Origin: Phycisphaerales bacterium
GTDB taxonomy: Bacteria > Planctomycetota > Phycisphaerae > Phycisphaerales > SM1A02
Assembly: GCA_009692045.1 (NCBI GenBank)
Contig: SIAA01000012.1
Location: 1 to 52,448 of the forward strand
DNA: 52,448 nucleotides
Reading direction: 5' to 3'
Both the position numbers and the translations under genes were made by a program. Of the stretch, positions 32,648 to 40,932 are shown in pieces; the stretch's first letter is position 1, and each line of letters begins with the position of its first letter. The notes below the pieces were generated by a model. The model made no database searches and was not told the origin of the DNA. It was given only the letters and a program-made list of their open reading frames with translations.

Positions 32648-33625
32648 ATGAACCGCGGTGGAAAACTTGTTGTTGTTAGCGTGGTCGTGCTTTTCATGGT
32701 GGCGGGGATGTACTACGCATTCTTTGCTCCATCACCGACCGATACGACGGACTACACACTGAACGAACCTCTGCCTGAGGCTCCGGTAGTGAAGCCAACG
32801 GTGGAACCGTCCATCACGGCGACGCTTCCAGCGCCGCCCAGCAGCAATGTGTTCAGCAATGCCAATGCGAACAAGCCCACGCTGCCCTCGATCGATGCTC
32901 CGCCAGTTGCGGCGGGCGCGACTCCTGGTCCAGCAATCGCCGCAGCAAATAGTGCACCTGCAGTTGCAACTTTGCCCACACCAGTTATCCCTAAGGCTGC
33001 ACCCATCATCGCATCGCCTGCTCCGCGAGCTGCCAACACATCGCCGACCATCACCACGGCAGCCACCGACTACACCGTAAAGTCCGGTGACACTCTTTCG
33101 TCGATTGCCGCCAACTACTTTGGCTCAGCCAAGCAGTGGCAAGCCATTGCCAAGGCGAACCCTGGGATGGATCCGGTGAAACTCGCCGTTGGTCAGAAGA
33201 TTAGGTTGCCTGCAAAGGGAACAGCGAATCCGGCGTCTGCATCCGCTGCCGGATTACAACCGGCAACTGTCGGCGCATCTCGGACTGCCGCTGTCGGCGA
33301 GTACACCATCAGGTCTGGCGACACGCTTTCCTCCATCGCTGCTCGATATCTAGGGAAAACCAGCGCCTGGAAAGAGGTTTATGAACTCAACAAGACCGCC
33401 ATCGGTGCCAATCCCGCGGCGCTCAAAGTGGGGATGAAACTGCGATTGCCAGGGAAGGCCATTGCGGCTGATGTCCCCGAGGTGCCCGTACTTCCTGCTG
33501 TCAGCCCCACACTCATCCCGGGTCCCGTTGGCGCTGTGCCTGTCATCGCACCGCCAGTAGCAGTGCCGGCGACTCCAGTGCTTCCGGCAAATTCACCTGT
33601 CCTTGTCCCGCCTTCAGGAAACTGA
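32648..33625 (+). CDS. Membrane-anchored protein with two LysM domains
   Basis: The 325-residue protein has an N-terminal membrane helix (about 7-26), a long Pro/Ala-rich spacer (28-140) and two LysM domains: DYTVKSGDTLSSIAANYFG (141-189) and EYTIRSGDTLSSIAARYLG (219-269). It ends in a Pro/Val-rich tail. LysM domains bind N-acetylglucosamine polymers such as peptidoglycan. The protein should sit in the inner membrane with the LysM units in the periplasm. It follows secDF by 37 bases with its own strong ribosome-binding site. No enzymatic domain is seen. Confidence 0.88.
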   Translation: MNRGGKLVVVSVVVLFMVAGMYYAFFAPSPTDTTDYTLNEPLPEAPVVKPTVEPSITATLPAPPSSNVFSNANANKPTLPSIDAPPVAAGATPGPAIAAANSAPAVATLPTPVIPKAAPIIASPAPRAANTSPTITTAATDYTVKSGDTLSSIAANYFGSAKQWQAIAKANPGMDPVKLAVGQKIRLPAKGTANPASASAAGLQPATVGASRTAAVGEYTIRSGDTLSSIAARYLGKTSAWKEVYELNKTAIGANPAALKVGMKLRLPGKAIAADVPEVPVLPAVSPTLIPGPVGAVPVIAPPVAVPATPVLPANSPVLVPPSGN

Positions 33626-33648
33626 GTCCGACGAGTTTCAGATTTGAA

Positions 33649-34416
33649 TCATGAGCACCTCGCTGCGGCCACTATGACCTCAGCGAGGTGTTTCGTTTGG
33701 GTGGTACCCACAATCAGGCAACTCACAGCCTCGTGCGCCAGAATGAAGGGCACCGCCTCGAGCACCTTGCTACGACCGCTGCCTAGTGGTTTCTTCACCA
33801 TCACGCCAACATGGCGGCGCGCCGCTTCGTCGAGAACTACACGCATGGAGTCATCATGGGGGCCGTACTCCACCATCAACACTTGAATGCGAGGATCATC
33901 GAGGGCGAGCCCGAATCCCTCGAGGGTGCGACCGGAGAAGCCAATCATGCCCACTCGTCCCGCCGATTGTTCCCGTTCCAGTTGCTTGAGACAACTTCCG
34001 TCTCGGAGAATGGCGACATCGTCCGCGTCGGCATGAATGTGCACGATGTCGAGACAGGGCCGCTGCAACTTGGTCATGCTGGTGCGGATGCTCTGCTCCA
34101 CCGCAACGGTGGAAAAATCGTAATGGCTGCTGCCCTCATTGAAAGTCTCACCTACTTTGGTAGAGATCAGCACACCACTCCCCGCCGGAACTGCTTCTCC
34201 GATTCGAGCTTCAGCCAAGCCGTAGGCAGGGGCGGTGTCGATGAGTCGAACTCCCAGTTGCAGAATCTCCGAGATGAGCACGCGGCTCTGAGCATCGCTC
34301 GGTAGTGGGTATTCCTCTGGGTACTTGATGCCCGTGTTTCGCCCAATCTTGAAGCTTCCCCAGGCGATGCAGGGGATCTCCCGTTGGCACCGGGGCAGGG
34401 GTCTAAGCGGAATCAT
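33649..34416 (-). CDS. Aldo/keto reductase family protein
   Basis: The 255-residue protein follows the AKR barrel: RLIDTAPAYG with Asp60 and Tyr65, LISTKVGE with Lys87, and LDIVHIHADADD with His126/128, which give the D-Y-K-H catalytic set. Later come GRVGMIGFSG, VMVKKPLGSG and LIVGTTQTKHLAE (the NADPH phosphate-binding end). It is somewhat shorter than usual (about 280-330). Start: ATG 34416 overlaps the upstream FAD enzyme stop by four bases (ATGA), so the two are translationally coupled and may act on one metabolite. Substrate unknown. Confidence 0.88.
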   Translation of the reverse strand: MIPLRPLPRCQREIPCIAWGSFKIGRNTGIKYPEEYPLPSDAQSRVLISEILQLGVRLIDTAPAYGLAEARIGEAVPAGSGVLISTKVGETFNEGSSHYDFSTVAVEQSIRTSMTKLQRPCLDIVHIHADADDVAILRDGSCLKQLEREQSAGRVGMIGFSGRTLEGFGLALDDPRIQVLMVEYGPHDDSMRVVLDEAARRHVGVMVKKPLGSGRSKVLEAVPFILAHEAVSCLIVGTTQTKHLAEVIVAAARCS

Positions 34417-35657
34417 GGCCAGTCTCTCCAGTCTGCACAATCCCAGGGAGGGGATGCGATGCCAAGCATTTCGCCGCTTTGAACACAGTGTTCCAGAGGA
34501 GCCAAGCCCGGTTGATCAGCAGTCGATAATCGAGCGGCCACGGCAGATGCAACCACTTCAGCCGCCTGAGGAGCGAGCACCAGCTTGGTGGGCCAGAGCG
34601 TACAGATCGGCCAGTCAACTTCCACGGCTGGGTCATCGGGTCGACAACCGCCGTTCTCCTTCTCAGCTCGATCGATCAGATAGTTTGCCCATCGCGTACC
34701 GCGCAAATCCAGCCCCGGCAGGCAGTCGCGAAGAGCTTTTTCCAAATGGTGCCCGAATGCGGTTTCATTCATCGACGCTCCGCTTTCGGCTAGCTCACCG
34801 CCGATGTGCCAAACAGTTGTTCCGTCCTGACATCTACCGCTGGTAACAGTCAGGCGCGTGCGCGCACCATCTATGCAGTGCCCATTCAACTGGGGCAGTG
34901 ATTCTCCTTGCACCAGCCCTTGCCTCAGTGGCCGGAGTTGCATCGCAGGCGCCACGCGCCCCGCCATTCTCAGGAGCGAAGCATTTCCCGCGCCGGCAGC
35001 AAGTACTGCGCCTCGCGCCGTGACGGTCAGATGATTGGCATCGGTTGATTCGCCAGGGCTACCCGTGCCCGGCTCCGAACCTAGCCGCACTAAGCAGCGC
35101 ACGCCCTCACGCTCTGGGCCAAGGCGCATCACCGTGCCTTTCAGGCACGAGTTTGGCCTGACACGATGAAGCTCTCGTAGAAGCGAGCAGGGGTCTATCA
35201 CCCTCTCGGGCAATCGCAGTACATCTCCCGGGCAACTCTGCAAAGCTGCTGGTCGATCCGAGCTGCCGACTGCCTCTGGCTTCACCGCCAGAGTCATGCT
35301 TGCACCCTTGAGCACAAGAGCAGAAGTCAACCCACTGGTTCTCCAGAGCCAGCAGTTGTCAGATATGACTTCGACCGCACGCAGATCAGGTTGTGCTTGC
35401 CCTGACATCATGGCTGTCCACCGACTCACCTGGGCACTGGCGCAGGCGGCAGCTGCAGAAACAATGCCGCTCAGGGCATACTTCGTGCCCGAGTGAAGGA
35501 TCCCCTGCGAGCAAGATGTCTGCCCATCTCCGAGTGCAGTGCGTTCGATCAGAAGCGACCGGATTGAGCGGGCTTCGAGGGCTCGCAGTGCGAACATGCC
35601 GGCGGCCCCGCCACCGATCACCAAGCAGTCAACTTCAACTGCCGACCGCTCATTCAT
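34413..35657 (-). CDS. FAD-dependent oxidoreductase (DAO/GlpA-like fold)
   Basis: The 414-residue protein starts with an FAD-binding motif (CLVIGGGAAGMFALRALE, GxGxxG at 15-20), then a typical TSCSQGILHSGTKYALSG, close in style to the GlpA/D-amino-acid-oxidase group (TS...GLIHGGLRY-like). ARGAVLAAGAGNASLLRMAG is the second dinucleotide-fold mark. The C-terminal part, ending DCADWRDWP, is not diagnostic. I start at ATG 35657; the open frame beyond it (to 36767) is antisense to isocitrate dehydrogenase and carries no motif. The 66-base gap to the divergent dehydrogenase is the only room for both promoters. Substrate unknown. Confidence 0.82.
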   Translation of the reverse strand: MNERSAVEVDCLVIGGGAAGMFALRALEARSIRSLLIERTALGDGQTSCSQGILHSGTKYALSGIVSAAAACASAQVSRWTAMMSGQAQPDLRAVEVISDNCWLWRTSGLTSALVLKGASMTLAVKPEAVGSSDRPAALQSCPGDVLRLPERVIDPCSLLRELHRVRPNSCLKGTVMRLGPEREGVRCLVRLGSEPGTGSPGESTDANHLTVTARGAVLAAGAGNASLLRMAGRVAPAMQLRPLRQGLVQGESLPQLNGHCIDGARTRLTVTSGRCQDGTTVWHIGGELAESGASMNETAFGHHLEKALRDCLPGLDLRGTRWANYLIDRAEKENGGCRPDDPAVEVDWPICTLWPTKLVLAPQAAEVVASAVAARLSTADQPGLAPLEHCVQSGEMLGIASPPWDCADWRDWP

Positions 35658-35723
35658 CTTGAGTTTCCACGGTGTCGCGGGCTTTGCCAAGCGGCATAGT
35701 ATCGGGCTACTAAGAGGTGAAGC

Positions 35724-36746
35724 ATGAGTCATAAGGTAGTTCTGATTCCCGGAGATGGCATCGGTCCAGAGGTGGCCCATGCCGCGCGTCGCATCCTCGA
35801 CGCTGCTGCCGCCCCACTCGAGTGGATAGAGCGGCACGCGGGAATCGCCGCCCTGCAGCGAGGCTTCAAGGATGTCCTGCCTCAGGAAACTGTCGATGAA
35901 GTAGAGCAGTGCGGCGTGGCACTGAAGGGCCCTTGCACCACACCAGTTGGCGGCGGATTCTCCTCGGTCAATGTGGCCATGCGCAAGCGGCTGAATCTTT
36001 ACGGCGCTGTCCGCCCGGTGCGCTCCCTCGCGGGAGTACCGACGCGATTCGAGGGCGTCGATCTGGTAGTAGTGCGCGAGAACACCGAGGGCCTGTATGC
36101 CGGCATCGAGAATGAAATCACGCGCGGGGTGGTGACCAGCCTCAAAGTAGCAACAGAGGAAGCTTGTACTCGGATCGCTCACTTTGCCTTCCGATACGCC
36201 GTGGCTAGAGGCCGCAAGAGAGTTACGGTGTTTCATAAGGCCAACATCATGAAACTGTCTGATGGCCTCATGCTTCGCTGCTCCAAGACGGTGCATGACA
36301 ATTGGTATCCCCAAATCGTCTACGACGAGTTGATTATTGATGCCGCGTGCATGCGACTCGTTCAGGACCCCACGCGCTTCGATGTGATCATGATGGAGAA
36401 CCTTTATGGGGATGTCATCAGCGACCTTTGTGCGGGGTTGGTGGGGGGGCTCGGAGTAGTCCCCGGTGCCAATATCGGCGAGCACACTTCGGTATTCGAG
36501 GCAGTGCACGGCTCGGCCCCCGATATTGCTGGAAAGGGGCTCGCGAACCCTCTCGCGATTGTCATGAGCTCGGTGATGATGCTCAATCATCTTGCCGAGA
36601 CGCGCGGCGATGAGGCTTGCAAGAAGGCGGCCAATAAGGTGCGCGATGCCTACAACCGAGCCTTGTTGGATGGATGCAAGACCCGAGACCTCGGCGGCGA
36701 ACTTGGTACCGATCAGTTTGCTGACGAGATCATTGCGCGTTTCTAG
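35724..36746 (+). CDS. Isocitrate dehydrogenase, NAD-type (isopropylmalate dehydrogenase family)
   Basis: The 340-residue enzyme has the beta-decarboxylating dehydrogenase motifs: LIPGDGIGPEV (7-17), SSVNVAMRKRLNLYGAVRPVRS (80-101, with Ser81, Arg87 and Arg97 lining the substrate site), VVVRENTEGLYAGIE, FHKANIMKLSDG, ENLYGDVISDLCAGLVGGLG (metal-binding Asp) and HGSAPDIAGKGLANP. The S-x-N-x3-R-x-x-L-x-L-Y run and VRENTEGLYAG favour isocitrate over 3-isopropylmalate. It oxidises isocitrate to 2-oxoglutarate in the TCA cycle. A Shine-Dalgarno AGAGGTG precedes ATG 35724. Isopropylmalate dehydrogenase cannot be fully excluded. Confidence 0.88.
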   Translation: MSHKVVLIPGDGIGPEVAHAARRILDAAAAPLEWIERHAGIAALQRGFKDVLPQETVDEVEQCGVALKGPCTTPVGGGFSSVNVAMRKRLNLYGAVRPVRSLAGVPTRFEGVDLVVVRENTEGLYAGIENEITRGVVTSLKVATEEACTRIAHFAFRYAVARGRKRVTVFHKANIMKLSDGLMLRCSKTVHDNWYPQIVYDELIIDAACMRLVQDPTRFDVIMMENLYGDVISDLCAGLVGGLGVVPGANIGEHTSVFEAVHGSAPDIAGKGLANPLAIVMSSVMMLNHLAETRGDEACKKAANKVRDAYNRALLDGCKTRDLGGELGTDQFADEIIARF

Positions 36747-36803
36747 AGCGAAGGGGTAGGACACCAAGGCTCTGCTGCCTCCTGGAGCTGCTGCACGGCA
36801 GCC

Positions 36804-37679
36804 TCATGGTGCTGTGAAGAAATTGCTGAGCGCCTCTCGCACTTCTCTGGGTGCGTCGGCAAACACCACATGACCTGCTCCCGGAATGCGTACACAGCGG
36901 CAGTCCGGCAGCAACTCGGCAAATGTGTCACACATAGATATGTCCGTTAGTTGATCGGCATCGCCCCAAACCACCAATGTTCGCGCCCGGATCCGGGGCA
37001 ATGCCCCGCGCACGCCATCAAGCAGGAACTCCCGCATCCCCTCAATGATGTCGGCAGTTGCCTCGCGGCGGCGAGTTGCGTCACTAACGAGACTCCGGCG
37101 AAAGAACCCGGGCACGAATGGGGGGCGCGCGAAAGCCAACTTCAGCATGCGGTCTAGATCGCTCAGCGAGGCGAAGTCCAGAGGATTCACCCCGGCCTCG
37201 ATGCCTTGCATGAATGCATTTACACGCCCGGGGCGCACCCCTGCAGGCGCCAGCAGCACCAGACGATTCACACGGCTCGGGAACTCCGCTGCATAGGCGG
37301 CGGCCAGCGAACCACCCATAGAAGTTCCCACAAGATCCCACCGAGCGATGCCCAGTTGCTTCCGCAGGCCCTCGATTCCCTCGAGGTAATACTGGGGGCT
37401 CGGCACAGCCCCTGCGGGCAGGTCATGCTCTCCGAATCCGGGCAGGTCGATGGCGATTACCCTCTGCCAAGGTGCGCGCCACGACATCGTAAGGAGCATG
37501 GCATCCTTGCTGGTTGCGAATCCATGCAGGAAGAGACTCGGCACACCATCACTTCGTCCCGCCTGAATCATGGGCCACCGATCTCCATCGACGGTGATGA
37601 GGCGATGGCGGAAACCTCCCGCCAAGTAGACCGCCCGCATGGCACCTCGATGTATGGCACCAGCTAGCCAGTTCCTCAC
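36804..37679 (-). CDS. Alpha/beta hydrolase
   Basis: The 291-residue protein has the alpha/beta-hydrolase layout: SLFLHGFATSKDAM (oxyanion region), VIAIDLPGFGEHDLP, nucleophile elbow VGTSMGGS (Ser120), acid in VVWGDADQLTD and His in IPGAGHVVFADAP. The N terminus (1-25) is hydrophobic with Arg residues but is not a clear signal peptide. The fold covers esterases, lipases, dehalogenases and C-C hydrolases; the substrate cannot be told. It starts four bases after the stop of the RluA-type gene and so belongs to the same transcript. No matching pathway genes lie nearby. Confidence 0.85.
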   Translation of the reverse strand: MRNWLAGAIHRGAMRAVYLAGGFRHRLITVDGDRWPMIQAGRSDGVPSLFLHGFATSKDAMLLTMSWRAPWQRVIAIDLPGFGEHDLPAGAVPSPQYYLEGIEGLRKQLGIARWDLVGTSMGGSLAAAYAAEFPSRVNRLVLLAPAGVRPGRVNAFMQGIEAGVNPLDFASLSDLDRMLKLAFARPPFVPGFFRRSLVSDATRRREATADIIEGMREFLLDGVRGALPRIRARTLVVWGDADQLTDISMCDTFAELLPDCRCVRIPGAGHVVFADAPREVREALSNFFTAP

Positions 37680-37683
37680 TCGA

Positions 37684-38430
37684 TCAATCTCCTACCCACA
37701 AGCCGGGAATCAACTCGCGGATCCGATTCACAAGTTCTGTTGGAGGAGGCGCAACAACCAGCACTCGAAGCCCCGTCCCCGGATGGGTGAACTCCAACTT
37801 CCACGCGTGCAGCATGAGCCCACGATCGCCACCGCTTTGAGCGTTGGCATTGGGCGGCATCAGCGGTCGGTAGATGTGGTCGCCGACGACGGGTGCTCCT
37901 ATGTAAGCCATGTGGGCCCGAATCTGATGAAGCCTTCCCGTGGTGATGCCGACCGAGAGGAGCGAGTACTCACCGAGGCGGCCAATCGTCCTCCACTCAG
38001 TGCCGGCCTCATCGCCATTGCGCCCGACCACCGCTACTTTCAGACTCCCTCGCCTCACCTCCGCGATGGGGTAGTCGCAGCTGCCACTGGACGAGGGCAA
38101 TCGACCCTTGACCAACGCGAGATAGGTCTTGCCGATAGTGCGTGCCGCGAACTGCCCGCGCAGAGAGTCATAGGCTGCCGCTGTTCTCCCGATGATCAGA
38201 CATCCGCTCGTCATCCGGTCCAGGCGGTGGACGAGTCCCCAGTCCCGCGGGGCGCCCAGCAACGCCAGTTCCTTACCCCACTGGGCGAATGCCCCGTTGA
38301 GAATCGTGTCACGCATGTGTCGGGCCCCGGGTTCACTCGCGACACCTACCGGTTTCTTCAAGACGACAAACGCAGCATCCTCCAGGAGAACTTCGCAGGG
38401 GATTGAGGGGTTCGACTCGGGAGCCTTCAT
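37684..38430 (-). CDS. RluA-family RNA pseudouridine synthase
   Basis: The 248-residue protein has the family motifs: VLKKPVGVASEPG (near 23-35), the catalytic loop VHRLDRMTSGCL with Asp71, IGKTYLALVKG, and GRLHQIRAHMAYIGAPVVGDHIY. No S4 RNA-binding domain is in front, so it resembles the short RluA/RluC-like or TruC forms rather than RluD. It converts particular uridines of rRNA or tRNA; the target position cannot be inferred. ATG 38430 is 26 bases from the divergent deacetylase start; the alpha/beta hydrolase gene follows closely. Confidence 0.92.
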   Translation of the reverse strand: MKAPESNPSIPCEVLLEDAAFVVLKKPVGVASEPGARHMRDTILNGAFAQWGKELALLGAPRDWGLVHRLDRMTSGCLIIGRTAAAYDSLRGQFAARTIGKTYLALVKGRLPSSSGSCDYPIAEVRRGSLKVAVVGRNGDEAGTEWRTIGRLGEYSLLSVGITTGRLHQIRAHMAYIGAPVVGDHIYRPLMPPNANAQSGGDRGLMLHAWKLEFTHPGTGLRVLVVAPPPTELVNRIRELIPGLWVGD

Positions 38431-38456
38431 GCTCTCGTATCATCGCACGACTTGTC

Positions 38457-39251
38457 ATGTCAGGCACGATTCTGCTGACCTTTGATGTCGAGGAGTTTGA
38501 CGCGCCCCTCGAGTACGGCCGAGCTCTTTCATTGCCGGATCAGATGGCAGTTGGGCAGCAGGGCTGTGAGCGGGTGCTGAAAATGCTTGGGCAAACTAGG
38601 CGCCGGGCAACTCTGTTTGTGACCGCATCCTTTGCCGCTTACGCGCCCGCTCTGATCAAGTGCGCCGCAGCGAGCCATGAGATCGCTTCACATGGATTGA
38701 CTCATGGGCCAGTCCGAGCGGGAGATGCGAAGGACAGCCGCGAGCTTCTCTCCCAGTGCAGCGGCCAGGCCATCAGAGGATTCAGATCTCCCCGCATGGG
38801 GCTGATCAACCCTGGCGAGTTGATTACGGCTGGTTATCAATGGGACTCATCGGTAAACCCAGTTTGGCTTCCCGGCCGTTATGACAATCGCCACCTGCCT
38901 CGGGTGATTACGCAGTCGGATGGGCTGGTTGAGATTCCCGCGTCCTGTACTCCGACCCTCCGCCTACCTCTTTTCTGGCTGAGCGTGAAGAATCTGCCGC
39001 TGGCGTTCATCTTGAGCGCTGCCCGCCGCTGCCTCGCCCTTGACGGCCATCTGATGCTCTACTTTCATCCATGGGAGTTTGTCGACCTGGCACATTCGGG
39101 GTTGCCGCGCTACATGCGCCACCCTTGCGGAGAAGTCATGATGGATCGACTGCTGTACTTGCTAGAGCATCTGGAGCGCGATGGCGAGTGCCTTGGCACT
39201 TCTGACTTCCTCGCGCGCCGAGGCTTCGTCAATGAGCGATCGCCCTCATAG
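38457..39251 (+). CDS. Polysaccharide deacetylase family protein
   Basis: The 264-residue protein begins directly with the catalytic strand, TILLTFDVEEFD (Asp10 catalytic base region), then RRATLFVTASFA, and the metal site SHEIASHGLTHGPV (H79xxxH83), GFRSPRMG (motif 3), and LMLYFHPWEF (motif 5). This is the NodB fold; the DVEE form is shared with the DUF3473-linked deacetylases of exopolysaccharide systems. There is no signal peptide, so it is probably cytoplasmic and may act on lipid-linked sugars. The chosen ATG lies 26 bases from the divergent RluA-type start. No other exopolysaccharide genes are near. Confidence 0.87.
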   Translation: MSGTILLTFDVEEFDAPLEYGRALSLPDQMAVGQQGCERVLKMLGQTRRRATLFVTASFAAYAPALIKCAAASHEIASHGLTHGPVRAGDAKDSRELLSQCSGQAIRGFRSPRMGLINPGELITAGYQWDSSVNPVWLPGRYDNRHLPRVITQSDGLVEIPASCTPTLRLPLFWLSVKNLPLAFILSAARRCLALDGHLMLYFHPWEFVDLAHSGLPRYMRHPCGEVMMDRLLYLLEHLERDGECLGTSDFLARRGFVNERSPS

Positions 39252-39280
39252 GATCCCGCTGCCGATGAGTTCTAGACAGC

Positions 39281-40480
39281 ATGACTGACATTGCAGACCG
39301 ACAGTTTGGAGAGCCCGCCACCGCGCGCAGACTTCGCCCATTCGGCGAGAGCATTTTCACCACCATGAGCGCTCTGGCGGTGCGACACAGCGCCATCAAT
39401 CTGGGCCAGGGGTTCCCTGACTTCGAGCCTCCCGAGTTTGTGCGCAGCGCGGCGAAACGCGCTCTAGATGGGGGGTTCAGCCAGTACGGACGATCCTTCG
39501 GCTTGCCTGAAGTGAATCGCGTCCTCTCTCGGCAGCTGCTGGGAACAACCGGTAATGAGTACGACCCCGACTTGGGGATTTGCGTCACGGCAGGGTGCAC
39601 CGAAGCAATCGCAGCGGCAATGCTGGGACTTCTTGATCCCGGTGATGAAGTGGTGATGATGGATCCCTGTTACGACTCCTACGCTGCCTGCGTCGTGATG
39701 GCAGGGGGAGTCCCGCGACGCATTGCGCTCTCACTTCCCGGGTTCCGCATTGACGAGGCAACACTTCGGGGAGCCTGCAGCACCCGCACCCGGGCCATTC
39801 TCCTCAACTCACCCCATAATCCCACAGGTCGCATATTCGATGAGGAGGAACTAGCCGCAGTAGCGCGCATCGCCACCGATATAGGGTGCATCGTCATCTC
39901 CGATGAGGTCTATGAGTGGATCACATTCACACGCAAGCATCTCTCCATCGCGTCGCTGCCGGGGATGAGCGCAAGAACGCTAGTCCTCTCCAGCTTGGGA
40001 AAGACTTTCAGTTGCACGGGGTTCAAGGTGGGATGGGCGGCAGGTCCGAATCACTTGGTAGCGGCTGTTCGAGCGGCCCATCAGTTCCTTACATTCTGCA
40101 GTGCCACGCCGCTCCAGCAGTCTGCCATTGCAGCCTTTGCCAACCTGGAGGAGTACCTCCCCAGTTTGAGATCTGACTATCTGCGGCGGAGGGACCAGAT
40201 GGTGCATGGTCTGCAGCAAGCCGGATTCTCCTGCATTACACCCGAGGGCTCCTACTTCATCGTGGCGGAGCACGGTCACCTCGGCCTCGGAACTGATATC
40301 GACGCGGCTCAAACTCTAGTGCGCGAGGCCAGAGTGGCGACGATTCCCGTCAGTGCCTTCTATGGGGATCCCGCCGCCAATCCCCACTTTCTCCGCGTGG
40401 CTTTCTGCAAGAGTGACGAAACAATCTCCGAGGCTTGTCGCCGACTTCAGGTCTACTCCCGCCGTAGAGGGCAGGGGTGA
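39281..40480 (+). CDS. Class I/II PLP aminotransferase (methionine/kynurenine transaminase-like)
   Basis: The 399-residue enzyme has the fold-type I pattern: INLGQGFPDFEPP (39-51), YGRSFGLPEVNRVLSRQL, VTAGCTEAI, LNSPHNPTGRIF (Asn180), VISDEVYEWITF (Asp208, Tyr211) and the PLP-binding Lys241 in SSLGKTFSCTGFKVGW, plus a C-terminal FLRVAFCKSDETI with the substrate carboxylate Arg. GQGFPDF and DEVYEWITF are typical of the YbdL/kynurenine-oxoglutarate transaminase branch, which favours methionine or aromatic amino acids. It starts 29 bases after the deacetylase stop and may share its transcript. Confidence 0.9.
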   Translation: MTDIADRQFGEPATARRLRPFGESIFTTMSALAVRHSAINLGQGFPDFEPPEFVRSAAKRALDGGFSQYGRSFGLPEVNRVLSRQLLGTTGNEYDPDLGICVTAGCTEAIAAAMLGLLDPGDEVVMMDPCYDSYAACVVMAGGVPRRIALSLPGFRIDEATLRGACSTRTRAILLNSPHNPTGRIFDEEELAAVARIATDIGCIVISDEVYEWITFTRKHLSIASLPGMSARTLVLSSLGKTFSCTGFKVGWAAGPNHLVAAVRAAHQFLTFCSATPLQQSAIAAFANLEEYLPSLRSDYLRRRDQMVHGLQQAGFSCITPEGSYFIVAEHGHLGLGTDIDAAQTLVREARVATIPVSAFYGDPAANPHFLRVAFCKSDETISEACRRLQVYSRRRGQG

Positions 40481-40538
40481 GAGATCACTCCGGCTCTCTG
40501 ACGCGAAGCAGCCAGCAAGGGCACACTCTCGGCGGTTC

Positions 40539-40547
40539 TGCTACACT
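40539..40547 (+). promoter_or_regulatory. Extended -10 promoter of rplU
   Basis: TGcTACACT combines an extended TG with a -10 hexamer that differs from consensus at two bases, 23 bases before the rplU start. No clear -35 element is seen, which fits an extended -10 promoter. Confidence 0.5.
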
Positions 40548-40570
40548 GGCGGATTCCTCGGAGAACCCCC

Positions 40571-40921
40571 GTGTACGCAATTATCGAAGATAGTGGAACT
40601 CAGATCAAGGTCACCCCGGGCGATGTCATCGATATCGACTTGCGCGAAGTCCCCGCCAACGGTGGGCTCATATTCAGCAAGGTGCTTGCGATCGGAACTG
40701 CCGATGGCACTCCGGCACGCATTGGCGCTCCCTATATCGCTGGTGCCTCCGTTACCGCGGAGTTTGTAACGACCGGAGATGACGGAGACAAGGACAACGA
40801 GACTGCTGAGGTCTCAGTGAAGACGGTCTCCAACAACTATTCCCGTCGCAAGGGATGGCGGCGCAAGCGCGGCCAGAAGCAGCGTTACCTTCGCGTGAAG
40901 ATCGCCTCGATCGCCGGCTGA
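40571..40921 (+). CDS. rplU: 50S ribosomal protein L21
   Basis: The 116-residue protein starts with a GTG codon (MYAIIEDSGTQIKVTPGD) and shows the L21 pattern: DIDLREV, FSKVLAIG, IGAPYIAGASVTAEFV and a basic end NYSRRKGWRRKRGQKQRYLRVKI. An acidic insert with DDGDKDNET around residue 75 slightly lengthens it. L21 binds 23S rRNA. An extended -10 promoter and a short purine run (GGAG) precede it. L27 (rpmA), usually next to rplU, is absent: the following gene is on the opposite strand 11 bases away. Confidence 0.95.
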   Translation: MYAIIEDSGTQIKVTPGDVIDIDLREVPANGGLIFSKVLAIGTADGTPARIGAPYIAGASVTAEFVTTGDDGDKDNETAEVSVKTVSNNYSRRKGWRRKRGQKQRYLRVKIASIAG

Positions 40922-40932
40922 CCTACTCATTC

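Noticed and set aside
35658-36767. N-terminal extension of the FAD oxidoreductase frame
   Set aside because: The region is antisense to isocitrate dehydrogenase, which has intact motifs. The FAD-binding motif begins just after ATG 35657.
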